A stretch of DNA of 64,000 nucleotides from Polytrichum commune (GCA_950295325.1 OX485808.1:36290527-36354526); one strand, 5' to 3'. Numbered from the stretch's first letter, positions 1 to 13,871 are shown. Notes: generated by a model from the sequence alone, not told the origin. Numbers and translations: made by a program.

Positions 1-273
1 CACCTGCATTGGCCTGCGGACTAATTACTGCATATGAGCTGTCATCAACCACATGATGCAACACATGCTCTTTGTCGTCCACTCTAAAGTGAGCTCCATC
101 TGCAAACATCGACCTGACCGACTTGCAAAATCATTGTGCTGGATTGCTGAGACATATCACATCATGACTGACCTCCAACACATCAACCATCGCATCTAGT
201 ACCTTGGACTTGTGCCACTTTCGTAATGAACCCTCTGTGCCACCCCTCCCAACTACCTGTTCGTGCTCCCCTG

Positions 274-898
274 TCACCAACACAAAGAACAATCAACTAT
301 TGTGGTGCACCATATCGAAGTCTTTAAGTATTTTGCGACCCTACTCTCAGTATCTGCCTTTGAGAAGACGCACAAGTTGGAGGGTTGAGGCAGGAGACAC
401 GAAATCTCCAACATGCACACTGTTCCAATCACAAAAAGATTGAGCCGGGGCAATTCATGACGATATACCATCTTTGAACATATCTGTGAAAAACACTTCC
501 CAAGACGTATCATGATAATTTGTTGAAATGGGTGCACCAAAGAACGGGCACAAACGGGGATTATTTGTTCTATCAAACAATGTAAGTCGTGAGACTTTAG
601 GCCTACAAATTTTCCACACTGGATGTACTTCTCGACATTCGTTGCATATTTGGTTGGTGAGCGGATCTGAAAAATAGACAACAAAATCCATGTCTCTCTC
701 CAGGTGTCAGAACGTAAGGTGCACTAGGTTTCAAATATGTCATCCTGTTCAGGAGAGCTCAAAGGCTCAAAGTCCCACATCACTCCACACTCCTCCATAT
801 CATGCCGACACTCCAATGTGTCTATGTCCCAAATAGAAACTTCACAACCACATCAACTATGTTTTTCTCAATGCGCATGACGTCAAGCACGTGCTAGA
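274..898 (-). pseudogene. CACTA (En/Spm) TNP2-like transposase remnant
   Basis: Decayed transposase of a CACTA DNA transposon. Read on the minus strand, 870-898 gives LDVMRIEKN, matching the 'LDVMHIEKN' block of TNP2 proteins. After frame changes, 690-274 gives GLKSHDLHCLIEQIIPVC, then RLGKCFSQICSK and a stretch ending GTVCMLEISCLLPQ. These match the 'LKSHDxHxLxxxLLPV ... LCxLExxFPP' region (DUF4218) at the end of TNP2. The blocks are in the right order, but stops and frameshifts separate them, so no intact protein is possible. The expected continuation (FFDxMVHL) is only dimly visible below 330. Family assignment rests on remembered motifs. The left end probably lies outside the window. Confidence 0.6.
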
Positions 899-2392
899 TT
901 GGGGGCCTTTGTACATGCCACATACATTAGTTCTTGTATTGAGGAAGGCTACTCTTACTCACTGCCAAATTCACAAGAAAATCAATAAACAAGGATGCAA
1001 TAAGCTATAATAAACTATGAATGTGTGCTTAAAGGCGACTCTAACCTTCCAATAGGGTAGAACATGGATTGACCCGAGGCGTTTTGTGCCACTAAAATTG
1101 ACTCGGTCAACGTTGCCACCTCCTAGTGTCATGTGCCTTAAGTATTCTTCTCGCGGAGTTCACCATCTCACATGGTCAATCCCAGTCATTCGTGCAATGT
1201 CTTTCAGCAATTTCTCATCATTGTCTCACTCCAAAGTGGACCAGTGCAACGGCATACATGAGGAGTTAGATCGTGGCAATGCATAAAGGGATGGATGCAA
1301 TGCAGCAACAAGGGAGAGGCACTCGCTTACCTCTCAGCGGAATTTGTTCATGGCTTCATTACAGCGGCGCGCTAATCTTAGGACCAAATGGCCCAAGCAC
1401 CATACTGCAATGTGAAGTAGCATGAGGAATGCACAAAAAAAACTTTCCACAAAGAGCCGGAAGGAAATACCAATAATTGAATGCAATGTTTGACAATGAC
1501 AGCCCACCTGCTCATTAACATCAATGCGTTAGATCGTGAAACCTGGATACACCGTAAATTCAGCATATGGAGTTCCAAAACACTCACTTTGATCTTGATT
1601 TGATCTTTCAAGCATTACGATTAGAAGTTACACTAGACATTGCAGTCGCGCAAGGATGATTGTGGCACGATTGTAGTCAATGTCACAACTTCCAGATCTC
1701 CATGCGGCTGCACACCCTCTGCCCTACCACGATGAAATTTTATCCATCATGGTAAGTATCATCCATTATTCATCAACTACGCCTCATTTAGCATCCAACC
1801 TTTAATCCATCAAACTACCCTCTCACCAAACTCACAATCCACCTCACCAAACTATCCATCAACTACAGTTTCTTCCCCAATGGATTGAACATCCATTCTG
1901 CATGAGGAAGGCGTTAGGACACTAATGAAGGTGTGGATGTAGCGACTGTTAACATCGCCATGCAGATTTATATTGAGGACACAAGATCCGGAGGAGTTAA
2001 GACATCCTAAATTGGGCAAGCTCGACGATGGTTGTGCATTGGCGACTCTTCTATTTAGATAACACGATTCCTCCTGGAGCACTCGATTCCTGCATCTCTT
2101 CTTCTTGTATAAACTGCTCACCTCTCATATTCGTTGTGAAAGTCTTGGCTTTGTTTGCATCCTGAACTTTGGAGCTTGCGATGGAAACTAATTGAGTGCG
2201 CTCTCACTGGCGGCAACATTTCCATGTCCGATTCTACAAGTTCACGTGTCAACTCCTCACCTTTTTGGACCTTGCATGTAGTCGTTTACAAATTCAAGTT
2301 GTCCGCCTGAGAAAATTGTGTGTGGTCAAGTCCATGGCCCATGCTTGTAACAATTTGCACATGTTGTATGGTGGTGACACTTGAATTGAAAT
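899..2392. other. No recognised gene
   Basis: Only short ORFs, none with a motif I recognise. It may be the degraded 5' part of the CACTA element, because it lies upstream of the TNP2 remnant on the minus strand, but no earlier TNP2 motif could be read. Confidence 0.5.
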
Positions 2393-3084
2393 TTGGCAGA
2401 CAATGCCCACAGAATCCCCTATCAACGTGAATTTGGGTGGTGGCATATTTTTGATCGCAAATGGGCAAGTGCCGCAACCTGGATCTCAATTTGTTGTGCC
2501 CACCCCGCAACCCAGCATCCTACATCGTCCACAAGACCATCTCGGACACCCTGCACCAAGAGGTTTTCGAAGGTGCTAAGCACTTGGATTGCAAATCATA
2601 GAGCCCACACGGAATTCAACTGTAATGATAAAAAATCTCTTTCTTCAGGGAAGAAAAACAACAATAAAACTCACCGCAAACAATGGCCCTCCAATCACCC
2701 ATTGCAAGTCGCGCTGGCACACTGCGGTGAAAAATATTGCATACTTGGTACTATACCTGAGGGTGAAAGAATGGACATTGTTTTCAAAGTCTGAGAAAGA
2801 CAAGCTACACTCAAAATTAGCAAAACTGTTCAAATCTCAACAAATTGCAAATGGAGAAATACATGTATGGTCATCTCAAAGGCCAAAGAAATGTTTGGAA
2901 CGCTCATTGGCTGGCATTTGGGAATGATCATGGCCACATAAACTTCGCACCCGAGGCATTGACAACTTTCATAAAGTGGTGGCCCACTCATAGCACAGTG
3001 GGCGAGGCTCAAATGATGTCGGATCGTCGAGCAAAGGTGAACACTTCTTCAACTTTTGAATTTCATTACGTGTACATAGATTAG
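2393..3084 (+). other. Overlapping ORFs of uncertain origin, possibly a CACTA accessory ORF
   Basis: Three plus-strand ORFs overlap in different frames (2393-2794, 2589-2927, 2845-3084). The middle one has a basic stretch, then HTAVKNIAYLVLYLRVKEW and a charged segment. The last has EALTTFIKWWPTHSTVGEA followed by SDRRAKVN. The rhythm 'W..F..YW.S.....S..N..R' weakly resembles the plant transposase (Ptta/En/Spm) second ORF, and a CACTA remnant lies nearby. The resemblance is faint and the frames are broken. It may simply be non-coding. Confidence 0.2.
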
Positions 3085-5867
3085 TCCATTGACAAATTAT
3101 TGTTTATCAGATTATGCACTACCTGGAGTCGTGCAATGTTGTAACCAAATGTAGAATTGCCTCATATGGCGTGGTGAACGTGCATGTTGAATGTCCAATG
3201 TCTAATTGATATTCAAGTAATCTTGAATTCAATGGCAAGCCGCAATGAAAGTCGACAAGCATGGTTGCGGGTACTTGTCATATGCTCCTAGTGAAGGAGG
3301 CAAAGATGCCGACAAGGCCCCCATTATCAAACAAAGGGGAAAGGTGTTCAAATAGTATAATTGCGTAGAGTGCACTAAAAGAAATGCATGTAATGTACCT
3401 CGGAGGGAAAAAGCCAATCAAATTCCTTGATGAGGTCGTGTGCTCTAATGACCCACCTTCCATTGCATTGAAGTGGAACATTTGCCACCTTGTGGAGGTT
3501 GAGACCCTATGTAAGAAAATCTTGCCCCTTGAATTGAATGTGGACCGCATGAAGTGGAAATATGTTGTCAGCTTATGCGTTGAAAAATGTGCATTTCTTG
3601 TTGATGTGTTTGAAATGGCATGTGCAAGTGCCACTTGAGATTACAAGTGTTATATCAACAAACCATGGATGACAACGACATGCATGTTGAGAGAATTTGC
3701 CATAGCTTTGTCAGATGTTATGAAAGTCCGGATGTATTTAAGACTCAACACCAAGACGCCTCCAATGGTTGTAAAGATGGTTAAGTTTGATAGAGGAAGG
3801 TAGATGACAACATTAAACCAACTATGAAGTATTTTGGGCGGGGTAGAATGAGGTCAAATCTTGCCATATGTAAGATGCATGGAGTTTTCTTGAACCATAG
3901 CAGTCATTGAAGTCTGACAAGTATGAGTAGAAACGAGTGTGGCGCTTATGTACACTTATGTTGGAAGGAGTCGTAGCAACGCCAATGCAATTTTTAGCCT
4001 TTGGTATGAATGGATTTGGAAATGTTTGTGTTCATGATGTGGGTGCATTCAACATTGGTTGCCATGCTACATTTGTGTATACACCATGAATCCATAATTT
4101 CAAAACCTTTTGAAAGAAAACATCATATGAAGATGCCATTAGCTGGGTGTTTTTTTTTTGCACTAATATGTATTTCCGCCATATAGCAATGTGTCTTGAA
4201 ACGACTGAAGCAACATAGTAGCTACAATATACGTATTGAATATGAGTAGTCCACAATACGCACAAGAATTCATGAACCTTTTTTACATGGGCACGTTGAC
4301 ACTCAATCAACTGTAGCACATAACCAAAAAATTGCACAACTTCACATAGTAATAAGTGGAATTGGGTAAGAAATATGAAACTTAACAAGCATAAATGGTT
4401 GCACCCATAAGAGTAACCATTGTGAATGCGTAGGTGGTAAAAATGACTGCATTGTCAAATGGTTAATCAACTTGTGCCCACATAACCGTGGCGATCATAC
4501 CAAGGTAGTGCTCAACGGTTGCCACCTAGCCACCTATGGCCCGATGTGATATGGGTGGCTACGTCCATAGCTTCTACGATACAAGTAGCTTGCCTATAGA
4601 TGTGACCATAAGGACTGCAATCTAGCACTAAACAATAATTTATGGCGTACTTCAATGTGAAAAGCCACTCAAGCTTGTTACAAAGCTAGCTTAACCCCCA
4701 AGGGACCAACAAACTCAAGAGCGATTCTACAACTTTATATTTTGCATTGTGTGGGTGGTGGCTTTTGCATTTGCAGTAGCTCAATAGAGGAACCTTGTGA
4801 GCACAAATGCAAGAAACCTCATAATATTGTTTTTGAGAGAAACAAATATGAAGATATAGATATGTGTGCTTGTTACGAGAGCAAGTTACATGCATTCACA
4901 ACCCTTTCACAAATATCATACTCAAATATTACATAATTGGTGCTACATACAATAGAATTTGGGCATTACCTGCTCTATGAGTCACAAGGTCATGTCTTGA
5001 ATTAAGAGAAAACTAGGTCTTCCCTCCTATAGGTTTAGGGCAGTTGGTGACATCATTTGACATGCCGGTCTAGTAACAATGTGACTGCTTGGTATGAAGT
5101 ACCCATCATTGTCTTGTACATGCCCCAATATTCTTGCACAATGGGTGTAGCTTTCACTAAGAGAATACGTTCATATATGCTCACACATACTTGGGAAACA
5201 AGCATATTAGATAGAAGTCAGTGACATACCCTAATCCCGAACATGTAAACTCACGTGCAATTTTTAGAAACTATTACCCTCAACAAATCAACAATCATAT
5301 GTGTATGTTCAAATACATTCATGGGAAAACTCCTCAACCAATACAACACCTATAAAGGGCTCCTATGGACTACCGGCGCAACAAACCACATACTATACGG
5401 GAAGGGCACATGGCATGACCCTTTAAGGATTAACTTTGGGACCTTGAAGATTTCGAAAGGGTTCGATTTGCAACAACATTACACCACCTTACCTCGACTC
5501 TAGGTATAGCTTTGCACGCAAGAAATGGTGGGCCTAGTGGCATGAGTGGGTTGAAAGAGTTGGTATATTCATGGTGTAAGTTTGGTGTATGTTGGGTGCC
5601 TTAGATCGATTGTGGTGTCCATGCCCTAATAATATGAATCTGCAAATAAGGCAATACTATGGCCTTAGGCACTTGTGAGGCTTCAAGTATGTTATCTGCA
5701 ATGGTGTATGTGGATGTCAAGTCAGCATTGTGTTGAAAAACTAAAAAACTATACGTACTTTTGTCAAGCCAAGGAGTAACTTCTATTGCACCTGCCTAAG
5801 GGCCAAGTTCCATGTGCTGGTCCCAGTCCGTTTTTTAAATGGGTGAGAAACGGGTGACATCGTCCAA
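3085..5867. other. No recognised gene
   Basis: AT-rich sequence with short ORFs on both strands, none over 120 codons and none with a recognisable domain. No terminal repeats or tandem arrays stood out. Confidence 0.5.
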
Positions 5868-5891
5868 AAAATGGGTGATGTCACCCATTTT
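5868..5891. repeat. Short palindrome
   Basis: Arms AAAATGGGTGA and TCACCCATTTT flank a 2-base centre. A related half-site (AAATGGGTGA) lies about 30 bases upstream. Function unknown. Confidence 0.6.
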
Positions 5892-7904
5892 ATGAAGGGG
5901 TACTTCTATGTGGGGTGCTGGTTTATTTCGATTTCCTACTTTCTAACTAAATTTGGTGGGTGATAAGACATGACACTTTATGAAGGTCACCGGCAATGGA
6001 GGTCATCACCATTTACCTTTTCATATTTGATTTGCACATCAATTTTCATACATTTATTGAATGAATTCCGAATTATGTGTTGTTGATATGCGTAGGTTGG
6101 TACTATTGTCATCTATGGAAATATGAATTATTATAGAGGAGAGATTCCTCATGTGATTGTCAATATGTGGTTTAGCTTATTGACGCAATCCATGAATATT
6201 CTGATTACTTTGGCCAAGATTGGGTACAAGGCTAGCTATAGTAGGACAACCTAATTTTAAATCAAATTAATCTAAGAATGTCAACAATTTTGATTAATGT
6301 TAACTACATTGTAGATTTCAAGTTACACTAATTTTTTAAAATTAAATGCAAGAGTATGGACTATTCCCAAGTGCCCCCGGTTTTGGTAAGTAAATGGCCT
6401 ACTCACTGCCGGATTGTTGTTTAGGTAATTGGAATGAGGCGAGTGGTTGTCGACATTGCATGTACTGATACATAGAGATTTTTTAAGTTTATATACCCCT
6501 AATTGATAATCTAATAATCAATGTAACCACTACATAAAGTGAAATAATCATGTGTTTGTTTTAATAAAACTAAACTGTGACACCTAAATGATACCAAAAT
6601 AGTCTTTGAAATATTTCATGAGTGTTTCCTTTGGTTTTTTTTTCCTTATATATATATATATATAGTTAAGATCTAGATTCTAAAAACTAATAAAATACAC
6701 GTTCCCTAAGAGTACTCCTCAAAAGAACTCAAAAGGACCAAGTACTCAAAGAGAATAGGCTTAGGATCCATGACTTAAGGTGAGGTGCGCTGCCCTATTA
6801 CCACGGGGGTGTCCTTTCGTCGAGCTCTAGGGAATAAGTTTTAAAAACAATATTCTCCAGTTCTCAAAGTGTCCAATGTAGTAGACTAATGAGGGAGGGG
6901 AGGTATGGAAGAGTCGGAGTCAGGTGGAGCCCATCTTTATGAAAGAAATTTAGAAGCGCTTATGTGGGTAGTGGCAAGTATCAAAAATAAGAACATAATC
7001 TCTCTAATATGATAAGGTAAGCAATTGCTTAGAATGATGAACCTCATGAACACTAGATCCAGCCTGAACTTTTGCGAGTATTATTTTGAGGATCCAAATG
7101 GGATTATTCTTCGCCAATTTTTGGGCACATCGAACTTGGGAGCGTTGTTGAATAATGTTATGCATGGTTTCAAGGACATCATAGTTTTTCCTATTCTTTG
7201 CATTGATTGGCTACTAGGGTGTCGGATTTTAGATACATGGTGAGGGTATTTATGGTAGACATACCCGTTTGTGAGTGACCACCCAATGTAAATACATAGA
7301 GTACCATAGAGTTGTAAAGTTCTACATATGTAGCTGTCATTCTCTAATTTGGAATGCTGGAAATAATTAATGACCATGTGAGAGAGGAGTTACAGCCATT
7401 GAGGAGTTTAGCATGATGGGAGAGGTGAGTTAAAAGGGGCACGGGTTTGGGTTCCTTGAAAAGGGCACTGGTTGCACTCAAGTTCATGTCTACCGATTAT
7501 AAGAATTAGGTCAACCTATGTCATGAATATGGATTGGGAGAGAATCTCACCTTTGGAAACATATTATAAAGTTTTCACAATTTCCATGCCTGTAAAAAAT
7601 CACTCCGTTATCACACATGTACCACACTTATACGAAATTGCTTAAGTTGTCGGAAATGAGTTTGTCTACCTCCATTGGAGCCAAATTATTAGGTAATTAA
7701 CTCAATAGATTTCAATTCCAAGATACGTGAAGTGTTTACTGTTCTCCCTCTCAAAAAATCGTATTATCAAGGTGTTGTCTTCTCATTAATATGACAAAAG
7801 GCATAAAGTTGTTGTATTATTGACGGAATATGAAGACATAAGTAATAAGAGCTTAAAAATATATACAATGAGTTTAAGCAATATAGATGGCATGAAATAA
7901 TAAC
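5892..7904. other. No recognised gene; (TA)n run
   Basis: Contains a (TA)n microsatellite near 6648-6666. The short ORF at 7025-7243 has no recognisable domain. I see no transposon ends. Confidence 0.5.
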
Positions 7905-8550
7905 TTATAACTCCAAACAAATACAAATATTCTCAAGAACTCTTGAAATAGCAGTCCAAAGACTTTGGTGTTGCCTACCCAAGTTAGCAACTGTCATCTT
8001 ATCCAAAATCCCTACTAACTTTTGAAAACTACTAATTGTATTAACACCAAAATATAAAGAGTTCTTTGTTAACAAACTAGACAACAACGATGCATGACGT
8101 TTAGCATCACTAAGCTTTACTGTAGGTGGAGCAACATCATCCACATCTACTGAATGTAGATCAATATTAAGATCAAAGTCTTGTGCATGATTGGTTCTCA
8201 AAACAACATCCACCAACTCATCATTTATCAATTCACAACAACATACTAGGCATGCCCAATCTGCACTAGTAACCTTAATTCTCATTAAGTTTCCAATGGT
8301 AAGTGAAGTTCCCAAGTAGTTTCCCGAGTGAAAATGGATGTGTGTTAGATGTACATAACAAAGATGAAAGGACTTTTAGCATTAACTACCTCCTTTAATG
8401 TGACAAAATGGAAATTCTAAATATTGCATCATCGAGTGTCGTAGTTGCATAAAAGAGGGAGTTTTGAACTAAATAATTTGGTCTCACCAAAATGTGTCGT
8501 AATGTCGAGGGTGTCGTATAAAAGAGTGTCATATTAACGAGGTTAGATTG
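7905..8550 (-). pseudogene. pogo/Tigger transposase C-terminal fragment with one terminal repeat
   Basis: Remnant of a Tc1/mariner-superfamily (pogo/Tigger) element. The minus-strand ORF 8315-7905 has an acidic stretch followed by PPTVKLSDAKRHASLLSSLL and KMTVANLGRQHQ. This fits the region after the DDE catalytic domain in Tigger/CENP-B-type transposases and aligns with the fragment at 52169-52651 (VKLSNAQKYAKNVLNF ... TSTKQCDIRSFF). At 8526-8550 the inverted form of CAATCTAACCTCGTTAATAT is a terminal repeat followed by TA, the usual target dinucleotide. It nearly matches the repeat at 51932. Only about 235 bases separate this end from the C-terminal coding part, so the DNA-binding and catalytic regions have been lost by internal deletion. 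The other end was not found. Confidence 0.6.
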
Positions 8551-8552
8551 TA

Positions 8553-9873
8553 GAGATAAACTTAGAGGTGGAATATCATGTAGTTATTAATAACAATGGC
8601 AACCCAGAACATTGGTGAGCAGTTGGAAGTGAGTTAGGTGGGCCATGGTATCGGGGGAGGATTCTTGCCGAATCTCCAAATCTTCACCTCAATGCAGGGT
8701 TCGGCAGATTTTTGAGCTCAACAAGCTAAAATCTGCCCTTTCACAACTTCTACCGCTTTTTTCAGGATTTGACCGGTTGCAAACTTGTGTGCCATTAATT
8801 TGGACCGGCCAATATCCTATATTTTTTTTCAAGTGTCGGCTAATTTCCTCTTCGTTGTAATGACAACCGGCCAAGAACTTGGGCATTGATAAGTAAGCCG
8901 GTTTCCAATGTAGCAAAACTATATCTACAAACAATATATACCATTCAACAACAACGTCCAAAGAACATATCAACATATCAACATATCAACATATCAACAT
9001 ACAATAATAATATGTAATGATATCAACATCCAACAACAATGATCAACAATTCATCACATACAAGAAACAACAACAATGATCAATAATTTATCCGTAGCAA
9101 GAGTTGAACCTGAAATAACCCATCACCCTGTTGATGGCCATGGATTTACTCTTCTATCATACCTAGGTCTTAAAACCTCATACTAGATTTGAGGCCACAA
9201 CATGATAAAAGAGTAACCTAACATACCATACTATATAAAAAAATGGAATTCATCAACTATTAGAGTCAAAATCAGCAGTATCATCTTCACCTTCAAGGGG
9301 AAAACGCCCTGAAAGGTAACTCTGTGGATGTGAAAACAACCATCTAAACTTTGTAGAGCTCCTCCATATAGCTATGGCTTCCATTATTATGTTATCAAGA
9401 TCACCATGAAGATCTTTCATATACACACGCATAATACATTTTAAATGCTAGCCGTCAACAATGAAATGCAATAATGAAGCAAAAGCTTCGCCTATCCGCC
9501 ATTCACCAAATCGCTACAAGCCTGCAACGAACACATAACCTAAACCCTAGAACCAGATTATATCCGGCCCTAGATGAATCAGGCTGGATGAAATCCGCAT
9601 ATTCCACAATTCATCCAGGTAAAAAGCCTCCTCCTCAAAATGGTTGCCAGTTGAAATCCGTTTTCTTGATAAAATTAAAAAATTAAAAAATAAATTAAAA
9701 AAACACCGGTTTCATATCCTCCACTTTCCCAATTCAACCGGACTTTTCACAAAACCAACCGGCCGCCATTACACTACATACTGGTCTCCCCGGACATTGC
9801 CTCAACTGGCTACAACATTAGGCTTATCAATATTCATAAGAAGTTTGGTTGACTCACATGGCCAAGCATTTCT
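8553..9873. other. No recognised gene; 8-bp tandem repeat
   Basis: 8964-9001 is an 8-bp tandem repeat (CAACATAT, about 4.5 copies). The ORFs around 9474-9877 are low-complexity and have no recognisable domain. Confidence 0.5.
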
Positions 9874-11193
9874 ATAGTGGGGGTCCGGATGTGGGGTGGG
9901 CGGAGGACATTAAGTTCCCCCCCCACGAACTTTTCGGGGGGGGGGGGGATATTTGGGCAGGGGCAGCCGCCTGTCCATAAAATCAAGATTTTTGGATCTA
10001 ACTGAAAATTGTTGCTGGCCCGCCCGACTTCAAAAAAACCATTGCCCTTGCATTATGGAAGGCCACTTATCCACAAATTCCAAATTGAGTGCACTTCATC
10101 TTTAAGAACCTAAATCCAATATATATTTCACTTCCATTCAGTAAATAAACAATTGATTGGGATTTCATTTTCAAAGTGAAACCGCCAATAAAGCATGTAA
10201 TTAACTTGGAAGTCTAAAATATTACAAAATCCTCATCAACATTAAGGTTATAATTTTTGTGACTTACCATTGAAAGGGTCTTTGTTAAAAATGGAACTAA
10301 AATTAGTGATTTTTAAAAATATTTTACTATCATACTATCATACTATTTTATAATATTTTAGTTAATACCTTCTACTATCACAAATTTTTCATACGCATTT
10401 AAACTAATAAATTAGATTGAATGTAAATAAGTCTAATTAATTTTGATTAATTCTAATTGAGAACAATTAAATCAGAAAACATGCTTACCAAATTATTTAA
10501 GACTTATTAATTATAAAATGCACTTACTGGAATTAATCATGATTTACTGGAATTAACTCCAGCAGATATACTTTATACTTGATTAGGCTTGATTAATCTG
10601 GTAAGCATATTTTTCTGATTTGATTGGGCTAAATTAGGATTAATCAAAATTAATTAGACTTAGTTACATTCAGTCACACTTAATTAATTTGAATGCATAT
10701 AAATACTTTGTGAAAGTAGAAGGTATTAACTAGACTATAATATTTAACATATTAAAAACAAGTCACTAATTTTAGTTCCATTTTAGAATGACAAAGACCC
10801 TTTCAATGGTAAGTCACAAAAATTATAATCTCAATGCTAATGAGGATTTGGTAATATTTTTTAATTTCCAAGTAAATTACGTGTTTTATTGGTGGTTTCA
10901 CTTTGAAAATGAAATCCCAATCAATTGCTTACTTACTCAATGGAATTGAACATATATATTGGATTTGGGTTCTTGAAGATGAAGTGCACTCAATATGGGA
11001 TTTGTGGATAAGTGGCCCTCAAGAATGCAAGGGCAATGGCTTTTTCGAAGTCGGGCGGGCGGGCAACAATTTTCTGTCGGGTCCAAAAAATCTTAATTTT
11101 CAGGATGGGCGGCGGCCCTGCCCGAATATTCCTCCCCCGAAAAGTTCGGGGGCAGGGGGGGGGAACTTAACGCCCTCCGGGGTGGGCCACTAT
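9874..11193. mobile_element. 1.32-kb foldback (long inverted repeat) element
   Basis: Nearly the whole segment is two inverted arms of about 640 bases around an AT-rich centre near 10515-10590. Matching landmarks read inward from both ends: ATAGTGG at the tip, then TTAAGTTCCCCC, CGAACTTTTCGGGGG, AAAATTGTTGC, GCCATTGCCCTTGCATT, CACTTATCCACAAAT, GAGTGCACTTCATCTT and ATTGAAAGGGTCTTTG. Flanks are AAGCATTTCT (9864-9873) and AAGCATGTGT (11194-11203), 8 of 10 identical, so a 9-10-bp target duplication of MULE type is plausible. No coding capacity was recognised. It is non-autonomous and would fold into a long hairpin RNA if transcribed. Confidence 0.85.
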
Positions 11194-11487
11194 AAGCATG
11201 TGTCAATGTGTGATGAAGGTAGCCCACTTGGGAGTCATCCATGCAGTTGTCCACTTAGAGTAAGCCCACTCATCTTGCAGCTGCATATGCATTTGAACTT
11301 TTTTTTGTGCAAATGTAGATGCAAGATAAGCTCTTACTCATGCCAGTGTATGGAGGAGACAGATGAAAAGTAAGGACAACCTGTTGAACCTTCTTGCATA
11401 TGTGAGAGATATGCAGGAGGGTTGTGTCTAATAAGGCATGAATTCTTTTAACCTTTGATCTACTTCTTTTCTCTAATATCAGTTAGA

Positions 11488-11768
11488 GATGGATGAATTC
11501 AATGAGTTTGAGAAATAATTGGTTGAGGTTCTAGACTTTAGGAAGATTACTAGTTATAGATGAACCAGATGAGTTTGAGAAATAATTGGTTGAGGTTTCA
11601 GACTTCACAAAAATTACTAGTTACATATGAACTGCATTGAGAAATAACCGATTGAGGTTTTAGATTTCAGGAAGATTACTAGTTACAAATGAACTAGATG
11701 AGTTTGAGAAATAACTGGTTGAGGTATCATACTTTAGGAAAATTACCAATCATTTTAGAGGAAATTCA
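11488..11768. repeat. Tandem repeat, 62-67-bp unit, about four copies
   Basis: The core GAGAAATAA starts at 11510, 11577, 11639 and 11706, each time followed by a GGTTGAGG-like block and GATTACTAGTTA. The same words occur in the arms of the inverted-repeat element at 29880-30500, so this array probably derives from one arm of that family. Confidence 0.75.
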
Positions 11769-13871
11769 AGAGATAGTATGGAAGGGAATGCAGGTTGAGT
11801 GTTAGCTTTGCCTGGGTTTGCAGCTACATCTTGGACGAAGGCCACTTTTCATTCCCAAATGCAGATGCAGATTTAGGAACCATCGAGCTTTCTCTTACAC
11901 AACAAATGCCTAACTTTCTTTACAAGGAATGACAAATAATGTCAAGTTTACATCTAGTGTTTGTGACACTACATGGCCAAGTTAAAATTAGTATTGAGCA
12001 AGAGGAATAGAACTAGTGACATTAAATAAAAAATTTAGTGTACATCGTGAGCAATTTTAGCATAAAGAATATTATATTTTTGTAAAAAATTAAAAATGTA
12101 AATCAAGATAATAACTTAGATTCCTAAATTCTTCTTTCATTTATTATTATTATAATATGAACTAGTAATGAATGTTTAACAATGTTTTGCTAGGTTGATG
12201 TATGATGGACCTAGTGGCAACTCATATAAGATTTGAAAAAATTATATGAAATATCCAATCTGAGGTTGCAATTACCGTTACTTACTAAGTGGTTTTTCAT
12301 CCAAATTTCAATGATCCATGACAATAATTAATTTCAAAACTGTTGGGATGCATAATATACCAAACTTTGTTCTAGAAATTGGCATGAATTTCATCCGGAA
12401 TTCAACCATCCATGACATTACTTGTAAACTTGGTCATAAGAAGTGTCATTTGAAAAATTACCATAGGGACATAAACTACCATATGACGCTAAATACAAAT
12501 TTTGGTATAGGTCTTTGTGATAGGGTAATGTACCTTGCACTTTTGTTAATGGTAAATGTGATGTCTATGAGGTGAATGCTTATTTGTAAGATAATTACCC
12601 ATACATACATACATACATCATCCATACACACCTTTGTTTGTTTTGTTAATCTAATTGCATATCAAGACTAGATTGGTACAGGGAGTTTTACCCATATTGT
12701 AGTAGTAGTAGTAGTAGTAGTAGTAACACTGACCTTGATTGAGGCAAGCATGAATGAAGAGTCATTGCACTTGTGGGCTATTGCCACCTTTCGGTGGTGG
12801 ACTCTATGTACTTTGCACGTATACATGTACTATGATTTGATTACAACACAAGTTTGAGCCATTCTAGTTGTAAGGATGAATTTGGAGACACACAACCGTT
12901 TCAATATGTAGTCTTGTCCAACTATAGTAGTTGGCAATCTGACAATACCAATTAACTTGTATTGAATTAGTAACTCCACATGTATAAATATTTAATGGTT
13001 TATGTGTTCAAGGATTAAATCTCAAGATCTAGTCACACACAACTTGACCATATAGATTTGGTGGATCGAGTTTGGAAAACCTAGACCCTTACATGTGCTT
13101 AATATGGTGGATCTTTGGTTCCTCCTCTTTTCAAGGAATGATTTTCCAAGTGTAAGGTTGATCTTGGACTTGTAGATATTGGGTTTGGAAACCCTACAAG
13201 TTCAAGTTCAACCTTGACTTTGAATATGAGGTTAGAAGAGCAAGAATCAAGCTTGAGAAAAAGCTCCAACACTTAGGCACATGAAGGGCTCATAGTCCTT
13301 TATCTTGGCTCACTATAATTGCAAGCTCGAGGCTTGAACTTATAGATCTTAAAACCAAGAAATGCATCAAGTGCTAAAACTTCAATAATCTTGGTGGTTT
13401 ATTATAGTCTCTTAAAAAAATGCTTCAACACTTTTTTTTGGTTCTTTATTTAAACCAAATAATTTAAACTCAAAGTCTTCAATCAACACATACAAACATG
13501 TGGATAAAGTATGATTTAACACACGATCGTAACAACTTCAACTCGACTAAATTCGTGTTTCAAGTGAAATGTCTCATGTCAAAAACCTATCGATTGAAAC
13601 CTATGCAAAACTCGATGTGGCACAATAATAAAAATGTGAATTGACATGCCAAGTGTCGAACCTCTCATAGTGCTATATGCCGTTACTTGGTTGGACCCAT
13701 TTGACTTAAGCTTGTAGATTTGTATTCACGTGTTCATAACGTGACTGGGTGAAACCAATTGCATATGGATGAATACATGCATAAAATCATAAGATTTGTA
13801 GTAAGCCGCTACTACCTCGACTCTTTCCTAATTCCGTTACTTATACACATTTTGGGCCCTACCATGAGTGC
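11769..13871. other. No recognised gene; dispersed repeats and microsatellites
   Basis: 11930-12055 is a diverged copy of 32425-32560 (shared words: GACAAATAATGT, GTGACACTA, GAGCAAGA). (ATAC)n lies near 12602 and (TAG)n at 12699-12725. The ORF at 12318-12575 has no recognisable domain. Confidence 0.5.

Noticed and set aside
2393-3084. A confident CACTA second-ORF call
   Set aside because: The similarity is limited to a loose W/aromatic rhythm across broken frames. It is kept only as a low-confidence note.
5360-5410. WTTGATNHI, like a copia protease (D-S/T-G-A-x-x-H) motif
   Set aside because: The catalytic Asp is replaced by Thr. No integrase, gag or RT motif lies in the same frame or nearby, so it is probably chance.
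9090-9170. tRNA-like T-arm on the minus strand (GGTTCAACTC)
   Set aside because: No matching A-box, anticodon arm or acceptor stem could be formed.
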